This document shows, one piece after another, positions 1 through 6,659 of a stretch of 8,054 bases of DNA. This DNA comes from Gammaproteobacteria bacterium (GTDB lineage Bacteria > Pseudomonadota > Gammaproteobacteria > Ga0077536), in the NCBI GenBank assembly GCA_003540955.1, contig DPMX01000187.1, forward strand, positions 1 to 8,054, given 5' to 3'. The position numbers were made by a program, and so were the translations under genes. The notes under the pieces were generated by a model that saw only the letters and a program-made list of their open reading frames with translations, had not been told where the DNA came from and made no database searches. Position 1 is the first letter of the stretch. Every line of letters starts with the position of its first letter.

Positions 1-663
1 GATCCGAGGTTGTATTCGTGTCCCGAGATCGGCAACCGTCTCTTCGATGCGTTGCTCCACAACTTTTCCTGCTAGGTGATAACCACCCAGAACGACATCA
101 ACGGGCGCCTTAGGGAACTCTGCCTTTGCGCTTAAACAAGCATTCACTATTCCTGCATGAGAGCACGCCGATAACACAGAGATCCCGCGGCTACGTACAT
201 GCGCTACTAGATAGCGCTCATCCATGATTAAGGGATCCGGGACACCGGAGTCGCCGTGAAACGTATGGTGCCCGTGCAGGCCGGTTTCGTACGCCGTTAA
301 TCGTTCGATAGCACCGCTGCCGAAGAAAAAACCATCACAGATGGTGTGGACGTCGGCATGCATTGAGATCGAACCACCGCTACCGCTAATTGCGTCGAAT
401 GTGGGTTCCAGTGGCAGCAATATCATCACACCACTTGGAAGCATAACCCCGCGTTGATCGGGACGATTTGGATGCAGATCAACTATTAGTGGTTGATCTA
501 GGCCAACTTTAGCACGCGCACTAGTTATTTCGGCGATGACGTCCGGAAAGCCGCCGCTATGATCGAAGTGCCAGTGTGAAAGAAACAAACACTCGATCTT
601 TGCGAGATCTATCCTTTTAGTATTCGCTGTTAGGTTCCGACAACAGTATACGGCGTTCCCCAA
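1..663 (-). CDS. MBL-fold metallohydrolase, partial; N-terminus missing
   Basis: A metallo-beta-lactamase-fold hydrolase read without interruption from about position 696 to the left edge. The metal-binding motif HWHFDH, followed by SGG, lies near 565-555. Further family blocks follow in order: PDPLIMDERY, SACSHAGIVN with a metal-binding His, and GGYHLAG near the edge. This order matches the subfamily often annotated as 7,8-dihydropterin-6-methyl-4-(beta-D-ribofuranosyl)-aminobenzene-5'-phosphate synthase-like, whose real substrates are mostly unknown. The C-terminus lies outside the window. The front is abnormal. Family members normally have some 60-80 residues before HxHxDH, including a DTG-type strand, but here an in-frame TAA at 699-697 leaves about 30. 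There is no ATG; the only early start is TTG at 663, with no Shine-Dalgarno sequence. None of the three minus frames upstream shows the missing part. It is therefore probably a 5'-truncated, possibly dead gene, although a non-standard short start cannot be excluded. The fold call is firm; substrate and activity are unknown. Confidence 0.8.
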   Translation of the reverse strand, partial: MGNAVYCCRNLTANTKRIDLAKIECLFLSHWHFDHSGGFPDVIAEITSARAKVGLDQPLIVDLHPNRPDQRGVMLPSGVMILLPLEPTFDAISGSGGSISMHADVHTICDGFFFGSGAIERLTAYETGLHGHHTFHGDSGVPDPLIMDERYLVAHVRSRGISVLSACSHAGIVNACLSAKAEFPKAPVDVVLGGYHLAGKVVEQRIEETVADLGTRIQPRI

Positions 664-837
664 AAGTTGCGTTGGTTGGCTTGGCGGGATAGTGGCTTAC
701 CTTATAGTCAGCCAGAGTCGTCGGGCCATGCTTCGCTGCAATGCCGCCATATATCCGTTATGCAGTTTAAGTTGGAATCTGTCTCGCTCGTGAAATTTAG
801 GTAAACTCAGTAGAGTTAATTACGGGCAGATTCTACT
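664..837. other. Intergenic region upstream of the quinoprotein operon
   Basis: The gap lies between the broken MBL gene (minus) and the operon (plus) and should hold the operon promoter. I see no convincing -35/-10 pair. TTGGAA at 772-777 is the best -35-like hexamer, but no good -10 follows at the right distance. An interrupted inverted repeat sits just before the start codon: AACTC (804-808), AGTA, GAGTT (813-817), with outer GTAA/TTAC at 801-804 and 820-823. It could be an operator or a 5'-UTR hairpin. There is no strong Shine-Dalgarno sequence before the ATG at 838. Confidence 0.4.
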
Positions 838-2988
838 ATGTGCCATCATTTTTATAGCGTGTTGCTTTTTACCGTTGTCCTAAATTCTGTCGTGGAAGTA
901 TCAGCCCGCGAAGGTCTGTACACTGATCAGCAAGTTGCGCTCGGTAAATTACACTACGACAAGCACTGTGGTGAATGTCATCACCTGACCTTGCGCGGAA
1001 CTGGACATGGTACGGCACTCGCTGGTCCGAATTTCCTTTTGAAGTGGGGTAACGAGACGATCGGGACCTTAGAGACACTGATTCGTGAAGAGATGCCGGC
1101 GGGTGCGCCGAATTCGTTGAAGGCGACTGTGAATACGGCAATTACCGCTCATATATTAAGGGTCAATGGGGCCGTTGCTGGCGACGTGGTACTTGCGCCC
1201 AATGCTGGGCAGAGGATTGGTGTTGCAACCCAAGGTGACGCGTGGGATACGGCCGCGGCTCGTGAGGCGGCAGCAAACGCCCGGCCCATTGCTTTTCAAA
1301 GCTGGTCCGAAGCTGGTTCAATTGCGGGTGCGGCTAATCGGACCAGTGGGTTCGTTAGCCGCAAAATTGAATATTACGAGCCGGTTACGGACGCGATGCT
1401 AGCCTCGCCGCCGGCTAAGGAGTGGCTAAGCTGGCGCCGCACACAAGATGGTCAAGGCTTTAGCCCGCTCAATCAAATCAATGCCGATAATGTGAATCAA
1501 CTCAGGCTCGCATGGTCGTTAACGATGCGGGAGGGCAGCAACCAAGGCACGCCACTGGTACACAATGGGGTCATGTTTCTTACCCATCCGCAGAATGTAA
1601 TCCAAGCATTAGATGCTGCCACTGGCGATCTCATTTGGGAGTATGCCTACGATTATCCTCCCGAATCGCAAACGCTAGGAGGACCGACAAAGAACATTGC
1701 GCTTTATGGTGACAAGGTGTTTTTTGCAACTTACGATGCTGCATTGGTTGCACTCGATGCGCGAAGCGGTGACGAATTATGGAGGACGGTTAAGGCCGAC
1801 TATAAACAGGGCTACACGCATACTTCCGGACCAGTAATTGGCGACGGTGTTCTCATAAGTGGCATCAATGGCTGCGAGCGTTATAAAAAAGGCGGTTGTT
1901 TTGTTACGGGTCACAACCCCGATACAGGGGAGGAGTTGTGGCGCACCTCTACGATCGCGTTACCCGACGATCCTCACGACGCCACTTGGGGCGACATACC
2001 GTTCGAACTGCGTGCCGGCGGCGATACGTGGATGCCCGGTACCTACGATCCGAAATTAAAACTATTCTTCATTGGCACGGCGCAAGCCAAGCCATGGGTC
2101 GCAGCGAGCCGCGGTATGTCGCCCTTAGACGCCGCGCTATACACGAATTCCACCCTTGCTCTCGAACCGAGGACCGGTCGTATCGTGTGGCACTACCAGC
2201 ATATCCCCGGTGAAACGCTCGATATGGAAAGCAGTTTTGAGCGGGTTCTGGTCGATATTGACGATCGAGAATATATGGTGACGGTTGGCAAGGATGGTAT
2301 CTTGTGGAAACTTGACCGCGCTACCGGCAAGTTCGTTGATTTCACCGAGACGATTTATCAAAACTTGTTTCTGCCACTTGATCGCAATATCGGCCGTCTT
2401 CGTTATAGACAAGACATCATTGACGCCAAGATAGGTGAAATTGTTTCCGTATGCCCGAGTATCTACGGTGGGCATAACTGGCAGTCTGCGGCCTACAGCC
2501 CGGAGACGCGTGCGTTAATTTTTCCAATGTTTCAGTTATGTGTCGATATGGTCGGACGTGAGGTAGAAATGACCGAAGGTTTAGGTGGTTACGGTGGTGA
2601 ATCTCGGGTATATGAGATGCCAGGCTCGAATGGCAAACTTGGTCGAATAACGGCGTGGGACGTCGAGACGATGACCGAACGCTGGAGTCGCACACAACGG
2701 GCGATGTTTGTAACTGCAGCACTTAATACGGGGGGTGGGCTGACATTTATCGGTGACGTAGATCGTTACTTTAAAGCCTATAATAGCGCAAACGGAAACC
2801 TCGTCTGGCAGACCCGACTTGGTGCCGGGCCCCATGGTTATCCTGTGTCGTATGCCGTTGATGGTCGCCAATATATCGCAGTTCAAGCGGGGCTCGGTGT
2901 CCTAAAACTACTAACAACAGCTCAAAGCCCTGACATATATCAACCCAGTGGCGGCAATCAAATATATGTCTTCGAATTGCCGCGTTAG
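838..2988 (+). CDS. Quinohaemoprotein dehydrogenase: N-terminal cytochrome c fused to PQQ beta-propeller
   Basis: Predicted periplasmic alcohol dehydrogenase of 716 residues that can pass electrons from PQQ to its own haem. Residues 1-23 look like a signal peptide (cleavage near VSA/RE), though its n-region lacks Lys or Arg. Residues 27-111 form a cytochrome c domain with CGECH at 44-48 and a likely axial Met86 in EEMP. An Ala-rich linker follows, then the propeller from about 196 (WLSWRRTQDG, SPLNQIN, TPLV, and repeated ALDA.TG..WE blades). Active-site positions by alignment with the neighbouring PQQ enzyme are Glu347 (metal), Trp398 (stacks on PQQ), Gln416 where Asn is usual, Asp462 (catalytic base), Lys485 where Arg is usual, and Asn547-Trp548. 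Cys539/Cys568 match a conserved disulfide. The vicinal Cys-Cys is absent (Gly281-Gly282), but Cys346 and Cys354 flank Glu347. The N-terminal haem order differs from type II alcohol dehydrogenases (C-terminal haem) and recalls polyvinyl-alcohol dehydrogenase. Substrate unknown. It is the first gene of the operon. Confidence 0.9.
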   Translation: MCHHFYSVLLFTVVLNSVVEVSAREGLYTDQQVALGKLHYDKHCGECHHLTLRGTGHGTALAGPNFLLKWGNETIGTLETLIREEMPAGAPNSLKATVNTAITAHILRVNGAVAGDVVLAPNAGQRIGVATQGDAWDTAAAREAAANARPIAFQSWSEAGSIAGAANRTSGFVSRKIEYYEPVTDAMLASPPAKEWLSWRRTQDGQGFSPLNQINADNVNQLRLAWSLTMREGSNQGTPLVHNGVMFLTHPQNVIQALDAATGDLIWEYAYDYPPESQTLGGPTKNIALYGDKVFFATYDAALVALDARSGDELWRTVKADYKQGYTHTSGPVIGDGVLISGINGCERYKKGGCFVTGHNPDTGEELWRTSTIALPDDPHDATWGDIPFELRAGGDTWMPGTYDPKLKLFFIGTAQAKPWVAASRGMSPLDAALYTNSTLALEPRTGRIVWHYQHIPGETLDMESSFERVLVDIDDREYMVTVGKDGILWKLDRATGKFVDFTETIYQNLFLPLDRNIGRLRYRQDIIDAKIGEIVSVCPSIYGGHNWQSAAYSPETRALIFPMFQLCVDMVGREVEMTEGLGGYGGESRVYEMPGSNGKLGRITAWDVETMTERWSRTQRAMFVTAALNTGGGLTFIGDVDRYFKAYNSANGNLVWQTRLGAGPHGYPVSYAVDGRQYIAVQAGLGVLKLLTTAQSPDIYQPSGGNQIYVFELPR

Positions 2989-3045
2989 CGGAAGATAGAA
3001 TTGTTCTCGATTGGGCATGCTCAAAAAAAGGGCACCACTGAGTTT

Positions 3046-3579
3046 ATGATTGCGCAGCAGAAGCGATTGCCTGTACGAACAAGAATAATAATCTCGTTGT
3101 GCGTGGTTTTAGTGTCATCGACAATCCATGCTGAACCGAATGCAAGACTCGGTAAGTCGATCTACAAGAAGGCCAATTGTGTTGGTTGCCACAAATGGCA
3201 CGGTGGCGGCGGGGGAAGTTACGGCGGATTAGCGCTGTCATTGCGCGTGACCCCGCTTAGCCGTGAGGCGCTTATCTTAGTAGTGCGTTGTGGTCGCCCT
3301 GGAACGAACATGCCGTATCACGTGCGGCAAATATATAAGGGTGCTGACCGGGAATGTTATGGATCTAATTCCGCCTCATTGGGAGACGCGACGCCGCCTC
3401 GCGCGCGCTACTTTCTGCGAGACCGAGATATAGAGGCGGTAGTCGACTATGTTCGAAATAACATCCAGGGGAGGGGTGCACCCAATTATGGTGATTGTGT
3501 CGCATTTTGGGGTGAAGAGGCGACGCGCTGCAAACATATGGCGCAATCGAAATTAAATGGGGAGAGAAAGAGAAAATGA
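3046..3579 (+). CDS. Exported monohaem c-type cytochrome
   Basis: Probable periplasmic electron acceptor for the neighbouring PQQ dehydrogenases; 177 residues. A clear signal peptide has a basic n-region (K6, R7, R11, R13), a hydrophobic core at 14-25 and cleavage near IHA/EP (29/30). The haem site is CVGCH at 45-49, followed by a Gly-rich loop (53-57), and Met89 in TNMP is the likely distal ligand. A helix at about 127-139 (RDIEAVVDYVRNN) is typical of the C-terminal cytochrome c helix. Two extra Cys pairs, C82/C104 and C151/C162, could form disulfides. The tail is strongly basic (GERKRK). The start is uncertain: ATG 3046 gives a normal signal peptide but has a poor ribosome site, while an in-frame TTG at 3001 is preceded by GGAAG (2990-2994) at good spacing and would add 15 residues. 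I prefer ATG on signal-peptide grounds. The stop overlaps the next start by 4 bp (ATGA), so the two are probably translationally coupled. Confidence 0.88.
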   Translation: MIAQQKRLPVRTRIIISLCVVLVSSTIHAEPNARLGKSIYKKANCVGCHKWHGGGGGSYGGLALSLRVTPLSREALILVVRCGRPGTNMPYHVRQIYKGADRECYGSNSASLGDATPPRARYFLRDRDIEAVVDYVRNNIQGRGAPNYGDCVAFWGEEATRCKHMAQSKLNGERKRK

Positions 3580-5348
3580 TAGGCCAAAAAAATATGCGGC
3601 AACTTGCTCTAGCCATGGTTTTGTATAGTGCCGGCGGAGCTTTGGCGACGGAGCCAGATGCTGTCACAACTAGGAAAAGATTGCTCAGCGCGGCGAGCGA
3701 GTCGAGCAACTGGTTGCACCATCACGGCACCTATAATGCCCATCATTTTTCTACTCTGTCCGAAATAAATAGGTTCAATGTTGGCGAACTTAAAGTCGCC
3801 TGGACCTTCGCGATCGGTGGAACGGAGGGGGGTGGAATTCATCCTAGCGCAGGGCTTGAAGCGACACCGTTGGTAGAAGACGGATTTATGTATGCGATCG
3901 ATGGTTGGGGGGTTGTAACAAAACTCGATGTCAGAGAAGGACGAGGAGAATTCGTCTGGCGTATGGATCCTGGAACAGACAAAGATTGGGCGGGTGAAGT
4001 GGCTTGTTGTGGTGTCAACAACAGAGGTGTCGCCTTATGGGACAAGTTAGTCTTGTCACATACCCTTGATGGTCGTCTTGTTGCCACTGCTAAAGACAGT
4101 GGTGAAAATGTTTGGGAAAGGCAGATTGGTGCACCAGAGCGTGGTGAGACGATAACTGTCGCGCCTTTGATCGTCAAAGACATGGCCATAACTGGTGTCT
4201 CTGGCGGTGAGTTTGGTATCCGAGGGTGGTTGGAGGCAACGGACCTAAATTCAGGCGAGCGACGTTGGCGCCGATACACTATTGCAGCTCCAGACGAGCC
4301 GGGGGGTGATACTTGGGTTGATGACCACGAGGCTTACAAGACCGGTGGTGGCGGTACGTGGGTCACAGGCTCCTATGACGGTGAACTTGATTTGATTTAC
4401 TGGGGTGTCGGTAACCCGGGGCCAGATTGGGATCGCCATTATCGACCGGGCGACAATTTATTTTCAAATAGTACGATTGCGGTTGATCCAGATACAGGCG
4501 AAATAAAATTTCATTTCCAATATACACCGAATGATCCGTTTGATTACGATGGAGTCAACGAACATGTGCTTGTTGATACGCTGTATAAAAATCAGGCACA
4601 AAAAATGATGCTGCACGCAGACCGCAATGGTTTTCTCTACGCGCTCAACCGTGTAGATGGTTCATTCATATACGCAACACCTTATGTCAAACGCATAAAC
4701 TGGACCAGTGGTATCGACCCTGTGACTGGACGGCCGCTTGACTATGATCCAGAAGCAAAAATTCAGAACTACGCGGGAGTTGCCTCAGCCCGTGGCAAAC
4801 TGAAATCGGATTTAATTTGCCCGGGCCTCATGGGTGGGAAAAACTGGATGCCTATGGCGTACAACCCGGAGCGGGGAATGCTTTACATCCCGGTGAATGA
4901 AAGCTGTAATTCGACCACTACGAGTCCAGTTGATGACGATAGCAAAAGTATTCCACGGGAGTGGTTTACTGCGGGGGGCATGCATAATCCCGAGCGTTTT
5001 TCCGGTAGTCTCGTCGCCATCGATGTTAGTCAGGGCAAGATGACAATGAGGATCGATACCAAATATCCGATCTTGAGTGGCGTACTTGCGACTGCTGGAG
5101 ATCTCGTGTTCACGGCGACTCCAGATGGAGACGTAGTCGCTTATGATGCTGAAAACTTAAAAGAACTATGGCGTTTCCCGACGGGGTCGGGTCTGAATGC
5201 GCCGATGATCACCTACGCTGTCGAGGAGAAGCAATACATCGCGATTTCCGTTGGCTTAGGTGGCACTATGCCCAAGTGGTGGATCGAAGCGGTGCCGGGC
5301 CTCGAAAACGTCAACCCAAGTGCGATGATTTTTACATTTTCGTTATGA
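3576..5348 (+). CDS. PQQ-dependent alcohol dehydrogenase, predicted lanthanide-type (DYD motif)
   Basis: Periplasmic quinoprotein alcohol dehydrogenase of 590 residues, the usual length for haem-free type I enzymes of the XoxF/ExaA/PedH superfamily. There is a signal peptide (core about 9-18, cleavage near ALA/TE), then eight-bladed-propeller repeats to the end, with no haem motif. Classical active-site residues are present: vicinal Cys144-Cys145, Glu212 in GGEFG, Trp262, Asn280 in GVGNP, Asp323 (catalytic), Arg350 in HADRNG and Asn423-Trp424. Cys415/Cys444 match a conserved disulfide. Asp323 lies in D-Y-D; the second Asp (325) is the extra ligand known to mark lanthanide-dependent members, where calcium enzymes have another residue. 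Substrate cannot be read from sequence. Methanol is less likely than larger alcohols, because the neighbours are not methylotrophy genes. The start at 3576 overlaps the cytochrome stop and follows a GGGAGAG-rich stretch; ATG 3594 is an in-frame alternative that also gives a signal peptide. The adjacent cytochrome is the obvious electron acceptor. Confidence 0.93.
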   Translation: MIGQKNMRQLALAMVLYSAGGALATEPDAVTTRKRLLSAASESSNWLHHHGTYNAHHFSTLSEINRFNVGELKVAWTFAIGGTEGGGIHPSAGLEATPLVEDGFMYAIDGWGVVTKLDVREGRGEFVWRMDPGTDKDWAGEVACCGVNNRGVALWDKLVLSHTLDGRLVATAKDSGENVWERQIGAPERGETITVAPLIVKDMAITGVSGGEFGIRGWLEATDLNSGERRWRRYTIAAPDEPGGDTWVDDHEAYKTGGGGTWVTGSYDGELDLIYWGVGNPGPDWDRHYRPGDNLFSNSTIAVDPDTGEIKFHFQYTPNDPFDYDGVNEHVLVDTLYKNQAQKMMLHADRNGFLYALNRVDGSFIYATPYVKRINWTSGIDPVTGRPLDYDPEAKIQNYAGVASARGKLKSDLICPGLMGGKNWMPMAYNPERGMLYIPVNESCNSTTTSPVDDDSKSIPREWFTAGGMHNPERFSGSLVAIDVSQGKMTMRIDTKYPILSGVLATAGDLVFTATPDGDVVAYDAENLKELWRFPTGSGLNAPMITYAVEEKQYIAISVGLGGTMPKWWIEAVPGLENVNPSAMIFTFSL

Positions 5349-5405
5349 GCATACTTACGGATGAGTTTTTCGAGGTCGGGGTGAGGTAGTTTGTAGGAAA
5401 TTCAT

Positions 5406-5446
5406 CTAAGCCGTGTTGTCGCTTAGGCGTCTCGACTCGGTAGTCG
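5406..5446 (+). repeat. Two tandem short hairpins in the gap before the monooxygenase-like gene
   Basis: CTAAGC (5406-5411) pairs with GCTTAG (5421-5426) across a 9-base loop. Then CGACT (5433-5437) pairs with AGTCG (5442-5446) across CGGT. Neither is followed by a T-run, so they do not look like an intrinsic terminator. They could be mRNA-stabilising or processing hairpins between the operon and the next gene. Arms this short can arise by chance. Confidence 0.3.
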
Positions 5447-5471
5447 CGGAATAGGGTAGGTACAAAATCCT

Positions 5472-5477
5472 AAGGAG
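5472..5477 (+). promoter_or_regulatory. Strong Shine-Dalgarno AAGGAG that fixes a GTG start
   Basis: AAGGAG ends 7 bases before GTG 5485, the only early start that opens the downstream frame. An ATG at 5483, 5 bases from the same site, reads Met-Cys-stop (ATGTGTTGA) and overlaps the GTG in a different frame, so it may compete for initiation. Confidence 0.75.
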
Positions 5478-5484
5478 AATCGAT

Positions 5485-5817
5485 GTGTTGATAGTTGCCG
5501 TTGTCTTTGAATTCGCGCCTGGTGGTTTCGACCGCTGTAAAGAATCGATCACGCATGCGATAGAGAACTCACGCAAAGAACCGGGAGCGCAGATCTATGA
5601 TTGGGCAATCGATGTCACCGAGCCAAACCGTGCGATAATCTTCGAAGTGTGGGACGATCAGGATGCTCTCGATGCGCACTTTACCCACCCGTATATGGAC
5701 ACAATGATAGCTGCATTGAGCGAAGCGAATCTACGGGGTGATATTCTATCTTATTCTGCCGACATCTACGATGTGAGCGGGAAGCGTGACATGGGGTTTG
5801 TCTTGCCGACAGAATAA
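5485..5817 (+). CDS. Antibiotic-biosynthesis-monooxygenase (YgiN-like) domain protein
   Basis: A small cytoplasmic protein of 110 residues with the ferredoxin-like alpha+beta fold of the ABM family. It has an N-terminal beta strand (LIVAVVFEFAPGGF, residues 2-15), a helix (about 17-32), EPGAQIYDWAID, then a strand with IIFEVWDDQDALDAHFTHPYM at about 51-71. This is the family signature of an aromatic/acidic strand followed by an A.HF..P helix. There is no signal peptide. Members act as dimers and include cofactor-free monooxygenases acting on quinols, as well as many proteins of unknown activity, so oxygenase function is only suggested. The GTG start is supported by AAGGAG at 5472-5477. It lies 136 bp after the dehydrogenase with no terminator between, so it could be read through from the operon or have its own promoter. 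A terminator follows immediately. Confidence 0.82.
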   Translation: MLIVAVVFEFAPGGFDRCKESITHAIENSRKEPGAQIYDWAIDVTEPNRAIIFEVWDDQDALDAHFTHPYMDTMIAALSEANLRGDILSYSADIYDVSGKRDMGFVLPTE

Positions 5818-5865
5818 AAAGGACGGGCGGCCGCAGACTTAAGTATTAAGCCCGTAGCTTTTTTA
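5818..5865. terminator. Bidirectional intrinsic terminator between convergent genes
   Basis: ACGGGC (5823-5828) pairs with GCCCGT (5850-5855), and an inner CTTAA-GTA-TTAAG hairpin sits directly against the 3' arm. On the plus strand the stem is followed by AGC and six T (5859-5864). On the minus strand the matching T-run is the complement of the A-run at 5816-5820. It lies between the stop at 5817 and the convergent stop at 5871, as expected for a shared terminator. Confidence 0.72.
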
Positions 5866-5870
5866 GGCAT

Positions 5871-6659
5871 CTAAACAGATTCCAGAAAGTCCCCCAAGGC
5901 AAGGTTGAATTCGCTCGGACGCTCAATGTTAGATACATGTGCGGCGTCTAACTCTACGTAACGCGAACCAGAGACCTGTGCATGCATGTCCTGCATAGCT
6001 GCTGCTGGGGCGCCTAGGTCATGGGTGCCCGCGATAAATAGCGTCGGTGTGGTGATAGTTGATAGTCGGTCAAGATAATTCAGTTTTTTTAGCGCTCCGC
6101 AACAGGCCAGGTAGCCCTCAACCGAGGTTGCACTGATCATGGCACGAATTGCGTTCATTTCGCTTGCTCTGCTGTCGATCGTCGGTTGGGTGAACCATCG
6201 AGATATGGTGGTCTCGATAAGCGGTTCGAGCCCGTTCGCGCTGATTGCCGCAATCCGTTCATCCCATACCTTGAGGCCTTCCGGCCCATACCCGGCAACA
6301 CAATTACATGAGGTTGCGCTTATCAGACGGTCTGGGTGATCGATTGCGAGGCCGAGCGCAGTCATACCACCCATCGACAGTCCGACAAAATGTGCGCGTT
6401 CGATCCCTAGCGCGTCCATCAGTGCGACGACGTCCATGCTAAGATCTTCGAAGCTGTATGGTCCAGGTGGAACAGCAGTCCCTCCGTGGCCGCGATGGTC
6501 GTAACGCACTATGCGGTAGTCGTTTTTGAAATGATCCACCTGTGCTTGCCACATCGACAAGTCGGCGCCTAGAGAGTTTGAAAAGATGAGCGCCGGCGCA
6601 TCAGCTGCTCCATCTTCACGGTGATTAATTTCAAGGGTCGCAGTTTTTATGGTTGCCAT
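5871..6659 (-). CDS. Alpha/beta-hydrolase, 3-oxoadipate enol-lactonase (PcaD)-like
   Basis: A cytoplasmic alpha/beta-hydrolase of 262 residues. The nucleophile elbow is GLSMGG with Ser95, the acid is Asp214 in GTHDLGAP, and the base is His241 in DAAHVSNIE. The oxyanion-hole strand is IFSNSLG (25-31), and YDHRGHG (53-59) is typical. The cap region carries W132-D-E-R-I, S153-R-W-F-T and G182-Y-L-A-C-C, the pattern of 3-oxoadipate enol-lactonases, which open the lactone ring in the beta-ketoadipate branch of aromatic breakdown. No other pca gene is visible, so a related lactone or ester substrate is possible. The start is ambiguous. GGGAGG (6676-6671) is 11 bases from ATG 6659 and 5 bases from an in-frame TTG at 6665, which would add two residues. 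A farther ATG at 6737 adds an unlikely 26-residue extension upstream of this ribosome site. It converges on the monooxygenase-like gene and diverges from the amidase. Confidence 0.88.
   Translation of the reverse strand: MATIKTATLEINHREDGAADAPALIFSNSLGADLSMWQAQVDHFKNDYRIVRYDHRGHGGTAVPPGPYSFEDLSMDVVALMDALGIERAHFVGLSMGGMTALGLAIDHPDRLISATSCNCVAGYGPEGLKVWDERIAAISANGLEPLIETTISRWFTQPTIDSRASEMNAIRAMISATSVEGYLACCGALKKLNYLDRLSTITTPTLFIAGTHDLGAPAAAMQDMHAQVSGSRYVELDAAHVSNIERPSEFNLALGDFLESV

Noticed and set aside
772..807. A sigma70-like promoter (TTGGAA with TAAACT) before the redox operon.
   Set aside because: The spacing between the hexamers is about 24 bases, well outside the usual 16-18, and no other pair is convincing.
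2137..2475. A 112-codon minus-strand open frame inside the fusion protein gene.
   Set aside because: It is antisense to conserved propeller blades and has no recognisable domain or ribosome site.
3839..4279. A 146-codon open frame on the minus strand inside the second dehydrogenase.
   Set aside because: It lies wholly within a gene with unmistakable PQQ motifs and reads as a low-complexity Ser/Pro/Thr-rich shadow.
5345..5389. A 14-codon ORF starting by ATGA overlap with the dehydrogenase stop.
   Set aside because: Too short, with no recognisable features and no separate ribosome site; ATGA overlaps at stop codons are common by chance.
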